Source of the DNA: Sipunculus nudus
Taxonomy: Eukaryota > Annelida > Sipuncula > Golfingiida > Sipunculidae
NCBI GenBank assembly: GCA_026874595.1
Contig: CM049309.1
Coordinates: forward strand, 94,200,723-94,264,722
Reading direction: 5' to 3'
Length of the DNA: 64,000 nucleotides
Shown: piece by piece, positions 25,216 to 38,093 of the stretch
Position numbering within the stretch: position 1 is the first letter of the stretch
Layout: each line of letters opens with the position of its first letter
Program-made: the position numbers and the translations under genes
Notes under the pieces: model-generated
The model's database searches: none
Seen by the model: only the letters and a program-made list of their open reading frames with translations
What the model was told of the DNA's origin: nothing

Positions 25216-25839
25216 ATAAACCAGGTCCTCTAGTTTATCTTGGTTATTGTCACGTAGAATAATTCTTAAATATTTTTTAATGAAAATAAACTCATGCCGC
25301 AGTTGGTACTTTAATTCAGCTCAAAATGTTTCTGTAACCTGTTTATTATATACACGGAGCATTTACATTACTGCTGGAATGTTGAGAGCTAGGGTTAAGT
25401 ATGTAATCCCTCAGTTTATTACATACATTGCATGTATAGCTACAATGTATGCCTACAGGGGCGTCCGTTTTACAAACAAATTGCATAACTACCAGTACAT
25501 CGTGTGCTTTATATAAGACCCGCGGTGCCACCTTGCCTTCTCCGTGTCATTATTGACGGGCAGGGCACGACCTTTAGGATATTTACATGAGCCAGCAAGC
25601 AAAAACCATTGTAGCTGCCATTGAACCTGTCACGTTGACGTATGTCTGAGAATACTTGCACTACTTATTGTAAGTATCAGGTAGATAAACACCTGTCTGT
25701 AAGACGACCCCGGGCTGCTCCTCTGAAGTTTTACACTGAACATTATCATGACACGGAATGACAGGTGACAGCAGGGTCGATGAGCTATTAATAGAAGAAT
25801 AAAAACAACACTTGGAGAGCACAAATCTCCACCTGATTT

Positions 25840-27290
25840 TGAGCTCAGCTGACTTTAAGTCAAATGAGGTATAGGAATGGCGCTTTGTCCGTTTGTCCGG
25901 CCGTCGGGCCGTCCGTTAGCAGGGCACAAATCGTATCGTAACTACTGGACGTAGAAACTTCTGACATCCAGGGAGGTCAATAAAAAATCTCCTTGAAAAC
26001 CTGAAATTAGGTCACTGCGACCTATATCCTCCGAGCTAGGGGGCTTGAATGTACCCCCAGAGCCGTCGGGCCGTCCGTTAGCAGGGCACAAATCGTATCG
26101 TAACTACTGGGCATAGAAACTTCTGACATCCAGGGAGGTCAATAAAAAATCTCCTTGAAAACCTGACATTACGTCACTGCGACCTATATCCTCCGAGCTA
26201 TGGCGCTTGAATGTAGCCCCCAGAATAATAAAAAAAATTGATACAAAAACTCAAATATCTTGATAATTAATGCATGGATTGTCATGAATCTTGCCTTGAA
26301 TATTGACAATGACTAGTTTTAACAGGTCCTGAAAAGTGGTGGCGCCACCTGTACTTTTTATTTTAACGAATATTTTTCTATTTTTTACTATGAAAGGACA
26401 ACAGGCATGTCAGTTTCTCAGCTGTGATTGCATCTAGCGTCCCAAAACCTGGTGTGTTTATTGATCACAAAGGGATGCCCTTTAGTAATCATCCTGTCTG
26501 TTTTTCTGCCTGTCTGTCCGTCTGTCTGTACTTCCGTCCATCCACACAAAATTTGTTTCCAGTTGGTAACTACAGGTTAGATTAAAACATGGATTTCAAA
26601 CTTGACTTAAATATGGCTCACCACTAAAGCAAGACCCTATATGATTTTTGGATCACGAGGTCAAAGGTCAAGGTCACAGGACTCGCTTATTTAAAAAGAT
26701 TATCGCTGCATTTTAAGCCAAGCTTTTTATCCCAAACTTTCCATCATGCACATTTAGCTGACTTGCCAGTATTGGGAGAGCATAAATGAATTTGGTCACA
26801 AGGTCAAAGGTCAAGGTCACAGTTTATTTTAGATTATGGATGATAATTCTGCTTTGGATAGACAGATTGGCTTCAAACTTGATTTATTAATTACCCACCA
26901 CTTAAGTAAATTCATTTTGATTTTCAGGGTGCAGAGATCTAAGTTGAAGGTCACAGGGGTCACATCTTTAAAAAGATTGTGGATGCACTGTAAATCAAAC
27001 TTTTCATCCTAAACTTTCCATCTTTCACACATGGCTTACTTGCCCAAAAAGTAAGAAATCTGTAGATTTTGAGGTTAACTGGTCAGAGGTCAAGATCACT
27101 GAACCCACATTTTTTAGAAGATTGTTACAATAATCTAAATGCTGCAAGTTCAAGGATAATAAGTTCTCAGATTTTTTTTGTCACAAGGTCATTGGTTAAG
27201 GTCACAGGACCGTCATTCATAAAATTTTCTTTAAAAATATCCTTATAGACAAATACAGCTGACCCTAGAGTCCCTTGTTTTTATCTAGAT
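25840..27290 (+). repeat. Composite interspersed repeat with AGGTCA modules
   Basis: A 162-bp direct duplication (first copies of CCGTCGGGCCGTCCGTTAGC at 25901 and 26063) precedes GGTGGCGCCACC at 26338-26349. AGGTCAAAGGTCAAGGTCAC modules follow at about 26659 and 26803. The first part is the same family as 33925-35010. The second part is related to the interior of the element at 18243-20568, so this is either two fused repeats or a modular element. There is no coding capacity. Confidence 0.6.
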
Positions 27291-27404
27291 TACAAGTGGG
27301 TCCTTGAGTTCAAAATAAATGTATAAAGGATGCTAAGTCAGATAAATCGTATATATGATCTGGTAAGAATTTTTCGAGGAACTTACACAGACTACGTTTA
27401 TAGC

Positions 27405-27480
27405 TTGCGAAATCAGTAATGGCCCAGTGATTAAGGTCTATAACCTTACTTCGGTTCAAATTAAAAAGGTCCGTAATTAG
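27405..27480 (+). repeat. Degenerate tRNA-derived SINE head
   Basis: TGGCCCAGTGATTAAGG resembles an A box and GGTTCAAATT resembles a decayed B box, at tRNA-like spacing. The sequence will not fold as a functional tRNA. Confidence 0.35.
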
Positions 27481-28076
27481 TTATCTCAGCCCTGGAAATT
27501 ATGAATAACGCATTTAAGCGATTCTGTTTTCACAGGTTTGATACACCATTAAGAATTGCACACCATCCCATCACAATCTTTAAGATAAGTAAATTTATTA
27601 TTGTTTAGAATAACGATTACAGTTAATTTTATGAGTGAACTAGAATGACAGTCAGTAGAGCGCTTACCTTCACAAAGGTCTGGGCCTGCTTCTTTATCTT
27701 TATCCACAAGTACATATCCCCCCCCAACTACATTTCCCACCTTTCCACAAGGTATATTCTACAAAGTTTCATAGAAATCAGGCCGATTGTTTAAGCGTAT
27801 TCTTGTTTACAGAAAAACACAGACCCAGGTAAACACACAACTTTATGGCAATATGACTGATCCTCGCCATGGACAGCCCTGACGCCGCTCATTGCTCATA
27901 TTGGCCCAGACAGAAAACTGCCGCCCTTGTTAAACTTACAGTTATGACAATCGTCCCATTGCCATACCCTTTTAACTTCATTTAGTGAGACTTAAATTTA
28001 ATTGGCTCAAGTCTGCCAGTTCCCTTTACAGTATCATAAAACACCAAACACATCATCTTAAAAGAATCGGGGCTCA

Positions 28077-28127
28077 TGCGGTTCCATCCAGCCAAGAACG
28101 AATACGCGACTAGCTGGTTCACCATGG
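28077..28127 (+). CDS. Candidate short coding exon (MRFHPAKNEYATSWFTM)
   Basis: Seventeen codons from an ATG run into GTGAGT, a strong splice donor at 28128. The base composition is richer in GC than the flanks and the peptide looks protein-like (MRFHPAKNEYATSWFTM). The Kozak context is weak, with C at -3. An in-frame stop at 28038 means that, if real, this is a first coding exon. No family is recognised and no partner exon was found. Confidence 0.25.
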
Positions 28128-28600
28128 TGAGTAGTTAACATTTGTTGAAATCATGTACGCACCTAAAGGTAGTTTCTGCTTTACAAACCTGAAACCTAGT
28201 TTCTGAAGTTTACATTCCCGATATCTAATTATCTAATGTTTCGTCTAAAATTACGATTAACCTAAAAGAAAATAAACTTTCAAAATATATTTCATTCAAC
28301 ATGGTCCTAATACACTTTGAATCATGCAGAAAAATATGATTTGATTACTTGTGATTTTACATGATAGACAAAAATCGGCATTATACCATAATCAATCAGC
28401 CGTTGTAAAAAATATTGTAAAAAGAGGTGATTTTTACTGACACAAAATGGTGCAGTAACTTTAAACAACACTGGTTTTCGTCACTGTTTTTACTTAATTT
28501 CATGGTATATTTAGATGCACAGTTTCTGTTTTCGAAAAATTAATTTCATTATTGACAAAAAGCACCAAGCATGCTTTGTAAAAAGCAAGACCAATAAAGT

Positions 28601-29660
28601 GGGGTTTTCACGGGGCACGCGAACGATTCGCGAAAGTGGAAAAAATGGCAAAGTCAGACATTCGGGAAAAGTTTTCTCCGAATGTTTCACAACAATCGAG
28701 CCTTGAACCATTATTGCGCAGTTTGTTCTCACAACTTTTGTTCGTATTGTCTTGTGTAACGTTGCCGAACGTGGCCGGGCCACATACACGAAGAACAACC
28801 GACTAAAATGCGAACAACACGAATGTTTTACGAATCTCGGGCAACATTCGTGCGGACATTTCGCGAAACGTGCAAACCTTTTGCGCATATTTCGCGAATA
28901 ACGAACATTCTGCGACATTCTTACATATGTCGCAAGATTATCTTGCGACCCGAAATCCGACCGACACTTGGGAATTTTATAAATGCCATGAAAAGCACTG
29001 AAGTGCATTGCCAGCATCAATCCTTGCCCAGAGGTCAGTGTTGACCGAATATGGACCAACAAGCCCTGAGACCTGTCCTGACTGACTGGTCATGCATGTA
29101 TGAACAGGAAGCGTTTAATATTGAATCGGAAGCGAATAACGAACGGTCTGCGACATTCATGCGACATTCGTACATATGTCGCGCGGTTATCTTGCGACCG
29201 ACGTGAAATGCTCGCGTTTGCTTCTTTGCGACGTCATCTGTTCTCACGAAGTTCGCAAACAGTTTTTGAATAAGTCGCGTAATGATCGGATCAACTTCGC
29301 TGCTTTCGCGAGACATTCTCCAAACTGTCAAAATCTGTTTACGGTTTCACGAAGATTTTGCGAACATCAAGTACGTCGTTAGAATGTCGTGCGCATATGA
29401 CGAAGGTGTTAAGACATTTTCGAGAACAAAGCACGAACAAATCACGACCCGGGATATGGGAAACGTTCGCAAGAAATTTCAAACTTTTTTTAAATTCACG
29501 CCGAACAAACTGCGACTCCCACGAACAATTGACGACGCTTCTGAACCCCCGCGCATGTTTGCCGAAGGTTTGGATACTAATTTCAATACGAATGCTGGAC
29601 TTTGCCATTTTTTCGACATTCGCATCCTTCGCAAATCGTTCGTGTGCCCGGTGAAAACAC
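28601..29660. mobile_element. MITE with about 60-bp terminal inverted repeats, rich in TTCGCGAA motifs
   Basis: The left end reads GGGGTTTTCACGGGGCACGC, then GAACGATTCGCGAA and AAAAAATGGCAAAGTC. The right end is its inverted counterpart (GACTTTGCCATTTTTTCGAC, then AAATCGTTCGTGTGCCCG and GTGAAAAC). Inside, a block TCTGCGACATTC...TACATATGTCGC...TTATCTTGCGACC occurs twice in direct orientation (near 28908 and 29145), separated by unrelated sequence. No clear target duplication was found, so the superfamily is open. The open frames on both strands here (up to 183 codons) follow from the CG-rich symmetric composition. Confidence 0.7.
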
Positions 29661-30097
29661 CTGTAAAGCAGGGCGTGCTGCCATATATCGACAATAGACC
29701 GGACTAAATGCAATTATCCTAGATTGGCTTATGTCAGATTTTACATAAATATGACCAAAGTACAAGCTACCCCTGTTACTCTGTTCACCTTAAATCCAGC
29801 TGCCCTACTGCTCCTCTGGCAAGTACCAGTGATTTATAATTATCAAACCAGGTGGCTTTTTTGTGCTCAGTTTTATGATTCTCATGATGTAGTCTTAATG
29901 GGAGTGGTTCTCTGGAAAAAGAAAAGTAAACTACTTGTACCTCATGGAAGAGTCAGTACATGAAATGATCACTGTACAGAAACTAACTTGATGATAAAAA
30001 TATGAAAGCAATTCGTTAAAAACAGTAAAAAAAACCCCATTTCCTATGGGATGTCGCGGGGTACGATTCCTGGGTGGTCCCGAAGACTGGGTGGTCG

Positions 30098-30208
30098 CCA
30101 TGGGTATTCGCCAAATCACTGAAGCGTGAGAGCCAATGTTAAAATAGTACATGAACATTCGACCAGCTACCACTGGGTATCCGTCAAATCACTGAAGCGT
30201 GGGCTTAG
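30098..30208. repeat. Imperfect 73-bp direct doublet
   Basis: GGGTATTCGCCAAATCACTG and GGGTATCCGTCAAATCACTG, each followed by AAGCGTG, lie about 73 bp apart. Confidence 0.6.
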
Positions 30209-30754
30209 TCAGATAAGGAATGTCCGCAAAGGTGAATTTGCTTGCGGACGAAGTGTTTATTGGGGAATAAATAGTGTTAAACTTTGCAAGCGTCCATTGA
30301 TCATTCGTTGTTGTTCACCCTTCTTGGTACTAGGAATGCGGCACCGAGAACACACGATTTTAGTGCATATCCTAGGGCCATAAATATATCCGAGCACAAA
30401 TCTCCAGTGTCTATTGGGAACAGTCGAAGGTAAAACGAGGTGTTCCGAGTGACGTACGAGATAGGACTATCAAACTTGTACGAAGATTCTAAATATCAGG
30501 CCCATATATTTAAGCACCTCTGAGATATGAATGATTTTCATCTAAAATAGAAGCACAGACGGACGAGACGCAAAACCGATTGCAGGTGGCGCCACCTATC
30601 CAGTAGACGAGATGAAACTATACAAGTTCCTATGCACGTGTGTTTAGAGTTTAAGGCAAAAAATAGCTGCATGGAACAATTTTACCTGTATGGAGCGCCA
30701 TGCACAAACCAGTCTTGTGAAGGAGTGAGGCTATCCAATTTCTTTTGATATTGT

Positions 30755-31720
30755 TCCGGGGTGATATAAAAACGGACCGAAATGTCTCGCTAGTGAAGCC
30801 TGCTTTTCTAGCGAAGCGGTTGGTACGCCGGACTTCTGGAATTCCGGATCGTCCCAATGTTTTCCCCTGAGCAATTTGTCTTCGTAACAAATAGGGGCTC
30901 ATCCAACGTGGCCCAGGGAATAAGCTAACTAAAGTGTGACTCCTGGCATAATTAGTCTTGTTCTGACAGCAGAACGCTCTTAAGAGGGGGTGTGTTACGG
31001 GATGACATAAAAGCGGATCGAACTGTCTCGCTAGTGAAGCTTGCTTTTCTAGCGAAGCGGTCGGTACGCCGGACTTTACGCTCTGAACACAGCGCGTGAC
31101 CTCCCGGCCCAGTGACCTTCCACTCACACGCTGTGAGAAATAGCAGGATTTTTCAGGTTTGGCAACACCCAGTCAGTTTGCGCTGGATAAAGTAAAATCT
31201 GATTGGTAGAAGAAATCTGATTGGCTTAGCGCGCGTGTAAACAAACATAGCTATGCGGGGCAAGCTCGTGCGGCACGCAATACAGGAAACAGCAGACGGT
31301 TGGGGATAACTGACCTCAGGCAAGTCAGTATAAAGACTGTGTTGAAAGCTGATGATTGCATCGTGTGTATTCCAATTGGGATGAAAAAAGTCTGTGTTAC
31401 CCAGCGCTTTCCACAGCAGTGTAAAGTGACCGGTACCTCGAAGAACATCCGTTTGTGCTGGTGATACCTGCAATGTGTTTGGTTAAATATAACGCAGGGG
31501 GAATTCCAAAGAAACAGAACCGCCTAGTGGCCAAATCTGACCGGCAACCGCGGTTTAATGCAGCAGGTAGTGTAGCGAATAGTTGAGCGTAGCGTAGCCG
31601 CTGCTAATGGAGCGTAGCCGGACTTGTGCGCCACCTATATGGGTTCGAAACCGGGATCGGCCCAATGTTTTTCCCTGAGCAATTTGTCTTCGTAACAATA
31701 TTCAAACTTTCCAGCCGGCA
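30755..31720 (+). repeat. Composite tRNA-derived SINE cluster
   Basis: A stretch of about 80 bp (AAATGTCTCGCTAGTGAAGC or its near copy, TTTTCTAGCGAAGCGGT, GGTACGCCGGACTT) occurs at about 30755-30835 and 30997-31077. TAGCGAAGCGG fits a pol III A box. GGTTCGAAACC at 31642-31652 fits a B box. CCCTGAGCAATTTGTCTTCG recurs at about 30868 and 31676. The 158- and 106-codon minus-strand frames over this cluster are repeat-derived and match no protein family. Confidence 0.5.
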
Positions 31721-32020
31721 CATTCAACTATCTCTGTGATCTTTGTGATTTTAACCCAAAACAGACGAGCCGATGGACGCCACGAAAAAAAAAAAAAAAA
31801 AAAAGATCTGAGTTGGCGGCGCCAGTCTAGTGTAGAAGATGGAACTCTTCAAGATCTATGAACATGCAAATTTAGGCCAATACATCCCACTGCTCACCCA
31901 AATTCTCTTGAGTTTCATAATTGCTCCGGAGCCTTTTCTTTATACGTCTGTTATTTGATGATTTGGAGATTACATGAATATCCATCTTTTATAACAGCGG
32001 CGAATGTGGTCCCGTTTGAT

Positions 32021-32830
32021 CTAGGTATTATTGTATCCGCCAAAACAAAGTTTTGCGGAAACTATGTTTTTGACCGGATTCTGCCGCCGCCGTCACCGCC
32101 GAAGCCGCGTTCATTTCGGGAGAACTCCTCTGAGACCCTTGGACCGATCTTTCCGTAACCAGGCACATTTATTCGCTCACCTATGTTGTTTTGCCTGACA
32201 AAGACAGGTGGCGCCGCCTACAATCCTTTATGTGTAGTATGAATCTGGGTATCTTAAGGATAACAGACCATATCAAAGGAATGGCTCTATGTATTCAGCT
32301 GAAATTTTGCATGCCAATAGACGTTGGTTCTCTCTGCCTCTTATTCGAGACTGGTGGCGCCACCTACAATTATTTTTGCGAAGCATTCATCCTTGCATTT
32401 GTCATTTGTTCGTCTTAGTGATTGGTTCAATGTATTGGGCTGAAATTGTGCATGCCCATAGTTCATGTCGCACTCAAGACTGGTGTCGCCATCTGCAATC
32501 GTTTTTGAGTGACGTCCATCCATATGTTTGCTTTGGGTAAAAATTGCTCATAACTCAGAAGTGGTTCAATGTATTGGTGTAAAATTTGGCATGTCCATCC
32601 ATCTTGGATACCCCCATCTAATACTTAAGACTAGTGGCGGCATCTGCAATAGTTTTCGTGTGGCATCCATCCGTACATTTACCTCGGGTGAAAATTGCTC
32701 ATATCTCAGGAGTGGTTCAAAGTATTGGTCTGAAATTTGGCATGTCCATCCATCTTGGAGCAGGTGGTCCCGAGGAGGGTCACCAGGAGGTCACGCACTG
32801 TGTTCAGAGCGTACCCATATCTAAGTAGGT
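32021..32830 (+). mobile_element. GTATCCGCC-ended non-autonomous element with GGCGCC modules
   Basis: It starts at TTGTATCCGCCAAAACAAAG, whose end can fold on the following CTTTGCGGA-type complement. Four modules of about 120-155 bp follow, each with a form of GGTGGCGCCACC (32207-32218, 32353-32364, and diverged forms near 32483 and 32634) plus ATTTGGCATGTCCATCCATC-like text. The right end is unclear. It is the same family as 62766-63910. Confidence 0.55.
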
Positions 32831-32894
32831 GCATAATATGAAATAAACTGTCCATTATTTTGGACTTTTAATGCTCTAAGTACTGTCAAGTGGC

Positions 32895-33260
32895 AAAGAC
32901 TGGGTATTATAAAAACGGCACGAAAACAAGAAAAGGATAATAGGTTGCGCCACGAGTTTCCGGTACATGACAACACTATCTAAGATTTTGAATTTTGGAT
33001 CAATCCATGCAAGTATTCTTGAGATATTTAAGAATGTGTGTGATTTTCCCCCAAAATGGACCTATTCAAGGTCAAGATCACCCCTAGTAAAGGTCATGAT
33101 TCAAATTTAAATAGGCTTTGTCCTTTTACCCATATCTATGCACATGTCAAGTTTGGTAAAGATCCGTGAAATATTTTTCGAGTTATCTCGTCTAAAGAAA
33201 TCTCTAGGGAGGCTCGACCGTGCCTAAACCATAGTATCCCGACTTTAACTTGGGATACAA
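32895..33260 (-). mobile_element. Antisense fragment of the 18.2-kb-type Helitron-like element
   Basis: Read on the minus strand it follows the first 400 bp or so of the 18243-20568 element: ATTGTATCCC, a fold-back GGGATAC, 'GACCTTTACTAGG', 'CCTTGAATAGGTCC' and CTTGTTTTCGTGCCGTTT. Only the left part is present. Confidence 0.7.
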
Positions 33261-33400
33261 TGATAATAGTTGTCAAAATATGTATGTGTAAAACTTGAAG
33301 TCCTGTTGTCTTAAAGTCTTAAGTAATGACGAGGAACACCATTATTATACTAAAAACATTTATGATAACAGTATAGCAGCAATAGTATACAAGTTGCCGA

Positions 33401-33525
33401 ATATGAATTCTACATACATGTATAAAATCCGAGGCATGCATATCTGGAATCTCTAAGGCAACATGAATTCTACATACATGTATAAAATCCGAGGCATGCA
33501 TATCTGGAATCTCTAAGGCAACATA
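33401..33525. repeat. 60-bp tandem doublet
   Basis: Two essentially identical copies of a unit containing ATGAATTCTACATACATGTA and GAGGCATGCATATCTGGAAT. Confidence 0.9.
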
Positions 33526-33924
33526 AATCCCTGAATAATAAAACAGTGTAACTTACTTCAATTGGGTTTATAGCCTAAATTTGACGCCTAGAGCAAAATT
33601 CCATCTAATTTCAAGAGATTTAACATATATTTAGTCACGCCGAAAATACAGGAGAAACCATTCAATATATCCAGTGTTTTATTTATTCGCTACTTTTCCG
33701 CAGAAAGGTGGATTCTCAGTCTGTAGCGGTTAAGACGCATTTATTTGCGAAATGCCAATGGTTGGACATAGCTGACAGACCTAAATATAGTTTTCTGACT
33801 AACTGTGACGGTACTCTGAGTCTGATAATTTGGGAACCTGGCACAAGGACAAGGGCTATTTTGGAGCCTATTCCTACTAACATCACTCGACGTTCTAAGT
33901 CTCTTCTAAGCACTCTCTGAGTTT

Positions 33925-35270
33925 TAATCTCAGCTTACTGAAAGTTATCTGAGCTAAAGCGATCACTCTTTGTCCGTCTTCCGTCTGTCCGTCAGCCGTC
34001 GTGCCGTCCATTAACCAGGTACTAATCTTAACCGCTGCATGGACCTGGAATCTTCTAACTTGACATTCAGGGAGGCCCATGAAAAATCTCTTTGGAAACC
34101 AGAAATTAGATATCTGTTACCCATATCCTCTGAGCTATTGGGCTGAGAAGTACCCCCCAGAATAATTAAAAATTTGTCACAACAGCTCCAATATCTAATC
34201 AACTAATGCATTGATCCCCATGATTCTTTGCATGCATATTCATCATTGATAGTTTCATCAGTTCCTGCAGACTGGTGGCACCACCTGTTTTTGTTTTCGA
34301 TTTTTTACGCATTTTTTATCTATTTTTGAGACCTTTAAAGATGCAGTTATCCGTTAACAAGGTACAAATTGTAACCATTCAACCTAGAATCTTCTTATTT
34401 AAAATCAAGGGAGGTTCATGAAAAATCTCCTAGGAAACCTGAAATTAGGTCTCTGTTACCCATACCCTTCGAGCTGTAGGGCTTGTAAGTACCCCTCAGT
34501 ATAATTAAAAATTTGATACATAACCTACAGTATCTGAACAACTAATGCATTGATCACCATGATTCTCTGAGCTATGGGGCTGAGAAGTACTATCGCCCTC
34601 CAGAATAATAAAAAAAATTGTTACAACAGCTCCAGTATCTGAACAACTAATGAGTTGATCCCAAGGATTTTTTGCATGCATATTCATCATGGATAGTTTC
34701 ATCAGTTCCTGCAGACTGGTGGCGCCACTTGTACTTTTTTATGCATTTATTTTCATTTTTTTTTAGACCTTCAAATATGCGGTCGTCCGTTAACAGGGCA
34801 CAAATCGTAACCATTGCACCAACAATCTTCTAACTTTCTCTATTTTTGAGACCTTCAAATATGCAGTTATCCGTTAACAGGGTACAAATTGTAACCAATC
34901 AACCTAGAATTTTCTCATTTAAAATCCAGGGAGGTCCAAAAAAAATCTCCTTGGAAACCTGAAATTAGGTTTCTGTTACCTATATCCTCCGAGCTATGTG
35001 CTTTAGTTTAAAAGAGGTTACCACTTACAAAATTCCGCATCCAGATGATAAAATTCCTTTTGTGAATGTGATCCTAATCAGCTGAGGGTCATGACCCATG
35101 AGTCACTTGTTAAACACTTCTACCGCATAAAATGAACGTGTCAGAGGTGTTGTTTTCAAAATGGACACAATTTTATGCTAATATGTAAGTTAACAGTTTG
35201 TTGCTTGTGTATAAACTATAAAACAAGCAAATTCGTGGAATTAATGCCCCCCGCTTTGTGCTCTTGTTGT
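33925..35270 (+). repeat. Interspersed repeat, GAGCTAAAGCGATCAC family
   Basis: It starts near TCTGAGCTAAAGCGATCACT and TTTGTCCGTC. Several modules follow with 'CAGGGAGGTC', 'AAAAATCTCC', 'TATCCTCcGAGCTAT', AGAATAATTAAAAATTTG and the palindrome (34274-34285, 34718-34729). It closes near GCCCCCCGCTTTGTGCTCTT. Internal module duplication is extensive. There is no coding capacity. It is related to 25840-26360. Confidence 0.6.
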
Positions 35271-35468
35271 CTTTCATGCTTGATAAGCAACCAGTATTAT
35301 GACATGTGGAGAAATCTTGTGGGCACATGAAAGCTTATACAGATCGACTATGACATGTGGAGACAGCTGCAGGTGAACATAAAAACTAAAACACATTGAG
35401 AAATAGGACCAAAAAGCACTATGACATGTAGAGACATCTGCAGGCGAACATAAAAATTTTAACACATT

Positions 35469-37911
35469 GGGTTTTGTCTCAAACGCGGAGAATCCGCGGA
35501 AAGATGGAGAATTCATGGAGACTTTGCGGAGAGTTTTTATATGCAATGATACTTTTAAATACACATTAAAATCACTTATAATCTCCAATTATATTACTCA
35601 AAACATATTTGTTCACTATTAAATGACCGAGATGATAACAAATCTGTACATTCACGTAAAATTTAACCATCTCAGTTGTTTGGGCAAGCAGGTTCTTCTC
35701 TTGAGATTTTATTTGTGCAATGCCAGAGACAACGGAAAACATCAGGAGATTGTTGGCCATTTGCGATTGCAAATGCAGCTGATTTTTGTTTAAATCTAAA
35801 AATTAAACAAACTGATCATTTTAACCACTGATTAATGCAAGAATACTTGGTTTCTTGTTTTAGTTCAGGCAATTTTACACCATCCCCCCCCCCCAAAAAA
35901 AAAACCAAACGTTCTCCTAGATTACCAAAGCCTAAATATACTGCAACTGTAATCATTAGGATTGAATATGAATGTGGGTTAGGAGATGTATTCGAAGACA
36001 TGATTGGGTGTGATAAAAAAAAATAAAAAATGTTATGTGGTTTCATTTAAAATGTGCATTTGTCTTTAAAATATCTAAAACAATTAATGGAATTGTTTTG
36101 TGAAGATTGTACAAATACGTTCTTGTACTATTGCTGTATGTATGTGTACACTGTGCTATATTCTTCATTTGTTTATTTTTATTATCATTGTACTCTGTAT
36201 TGTAATGGTCAGAATTCTGGATTGTGGTGTATTTTGTACAGACCAAAAAATATAATTCTTTAACTGTGATCACATTATATATTTACTAGTTTTTCTTTTA
36301 TTAGCCCTCAGCCCTTAGGCTGATGGGCTATTGTCGTCACCCAAGCTGTCCGTCCGTCCGTCCGGCGTCCGTTAACTTTTACCTTGTGAGCGGGATATCT
36401 TGAAAAGGATTCACCGTCAGATTTTTATTTCCTCGGTAAAGATGTATATCGTCAAAATCTCGGTCAAGTTCGAAGATTGGTGACCTTGACCTATTTTTCT
36501 ACATTTTAGAGCTGATTATAGAAAAATACTTAGATGCTTATTACTCAGGAACCATTTGGTGGATTTTCACAAAACTTACTATGATTATTAGGACTGATAG
36601 CCTGTACCTGCCACACAAGTTTGGTGGCGCCACCTACAATTTCTGATTTTTTATGAATTTTTATCGGATTTTTCAACTTTACCTTGTGAGCGGGATATCT
36701 CTAAAAGAATTCACCGTAGGAATTTTATTTTTTCGGTGAAGATGTATATTGACAAAATCTCGGTCAAGTTCGAAGATGGATGATCTTGACCTATTTTTCT
36801 ACGTTTTAGAGCTGATTATAGAAAAAACATTTAGAAGCTTATTTCTCAGGAACCATTTGGTGGATTTGCACAATACTTACTATGATCATAGGGACTGATG
36901 GTCTTTAACTGCTACACAAGTTTGGGGGCGCCACCTGCAATTTCTGATTTTTAATGAATTTTTCTTGGATTTTTCAACTTGGGCCTTGTGAGCGGGTTAT
37001 CTCTAAAAGGATTCACAATAGGAATTTTATTTCTTTGGTGAAGATATATATTGACAAAATCTCGGTCAAGTTCGAAGATGGGTGACCTTGACCTACTTTT
37101 CAAGGTCACAGAGCTTATAATAGAATAAAACTTAGATGCTTATTTTTCAGGAAGCATTTGGTGGATTGTTATGAATCATGGTACATACCTCTCAATTTTA
37201 AATTTATAACTGAGACTTGTACAGATATACATCCATGTGAGAACAGATATTTAGTACTTGTTACTGTTACCACCTCTAAACACTGTTCTTTTGGCTGAGG
37301 GCTTTTGTCAGCTTCTGCTGATATTCTAGTTTAAATCTACTGTCAAATTGATTCATTAGCTAAATGGTGCAATCTTTGTTTGTGTATAAAGTGTTTAAAG
37401 TCGAATGATTGTGTTTCAACTTTTTTGTGTGCATGAAAATTGGGTCTATACACTATTAATGGTGATTGTGTTTTAATCTATCACTAAATGTAGGTAAAAG
37501 TATGAATTATTTATTAATTATGTATGTTTCCTTCACCACCTATAAATTTGATACACCTGCATGGTTTGTTATGGTTTGCACAATAAACTGTTGAGACTTA
37601 AAAACGCTTTGCGGTTTTATCTTAAGATCTGTCAGTGTGAGCTGGAGACTCGGACAGGTGTTACAGTATGCGTAACGCATTCACTCGGCGGTGAGTCTAC
37701 ATTGTTAAGCATTAAATGCTAAATTTTGTACAGATTTTTTAATCATTTCGGTCATTTAAAAGTGCACAAATATGTTGTGAGTAATATAGTTGGAGATTTT
37801 AAGTGATTTTAATGTATATTTCAAAGTATCATTGCATAATTATAAAACTCTCCGCATATTTTCCACGAATTCTCCATCTCTCCGCGGATTGTCCGCCTTT
37901 TTGACAGACCC
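35469..37911. mobile_element. hAT-type DNA transposon derivative with perfect 8-bp target duplication
   Basis: AACACATT flanks both sides exactly (35461-35468 and 37912-37919). The left end GGGTTTTGTCTCAAACGCGG and the right end (inverted GGGTCTGTCAAAAAGGCGGA) share AATCCGCGGA and a further stretch of about 150 bp of inverted similarity (GATGGAGAATTC, ATGCAATGATACTTT, CATTAAAATCACTTA, ATGACCGA). Long inverted ends and an 8-bp duplication fit the hAT superfamily. No transposase remains. About 1.03 kb of the interior is a second, nested element. Confidence 0.8.
36300..37329 (+). mobile_element. Helitron-like non-autonomous element nested in the hAT element
   Basis: The left end is TTAGCCCTCAGCCCTTAGGC. 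The right end carries inverted GGCTGAGGGC, a hairpin TCAGC-TTCT-GCTGA at 37308-37321, a short spacer and CTAG followed by T. Three internal modules of about 300 bp hold 'GTGAGCGGGATATCT', 'TCTCGGTCAAGTTCGAAGAT', GACCTTGACC and the palindrome (36623-36634 and a variant at 36924-36935). The architecture is the same as 18243-20568. A (GTCC)n run follows the left end. Confidence 0.6.
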
Positions 37912-38093
37912 AACACATTAAGAAATTGGTCGAAAATTTGATAATTTGGTTTTTGAGCTGGAGATAATTTTTTTTTCAGATAGACACTCCAAAACCAATT
38001 AATCCCAACCAAGGTATGCATGAGAGCAATCAATAACCTAAATTTGAATGAATTCGGATAAAATTTAGAAAGTTATCGCACGGAAACAAAAAA

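Noticed and set aside
28511-29713. Several open frames of 98-183 codons on both strands
   Set aside because: They coincide with the CG-rich TIR element, whose symmetric composition depletes stops on both strands. There is no domain and the frames overlap one another.
30651-31473. Two minus-strand frames of 158 and 106 codons
   Set aside because: They cover the SINE-like duplicated cluster. The peptides follow the repeated DNA and match nothing.
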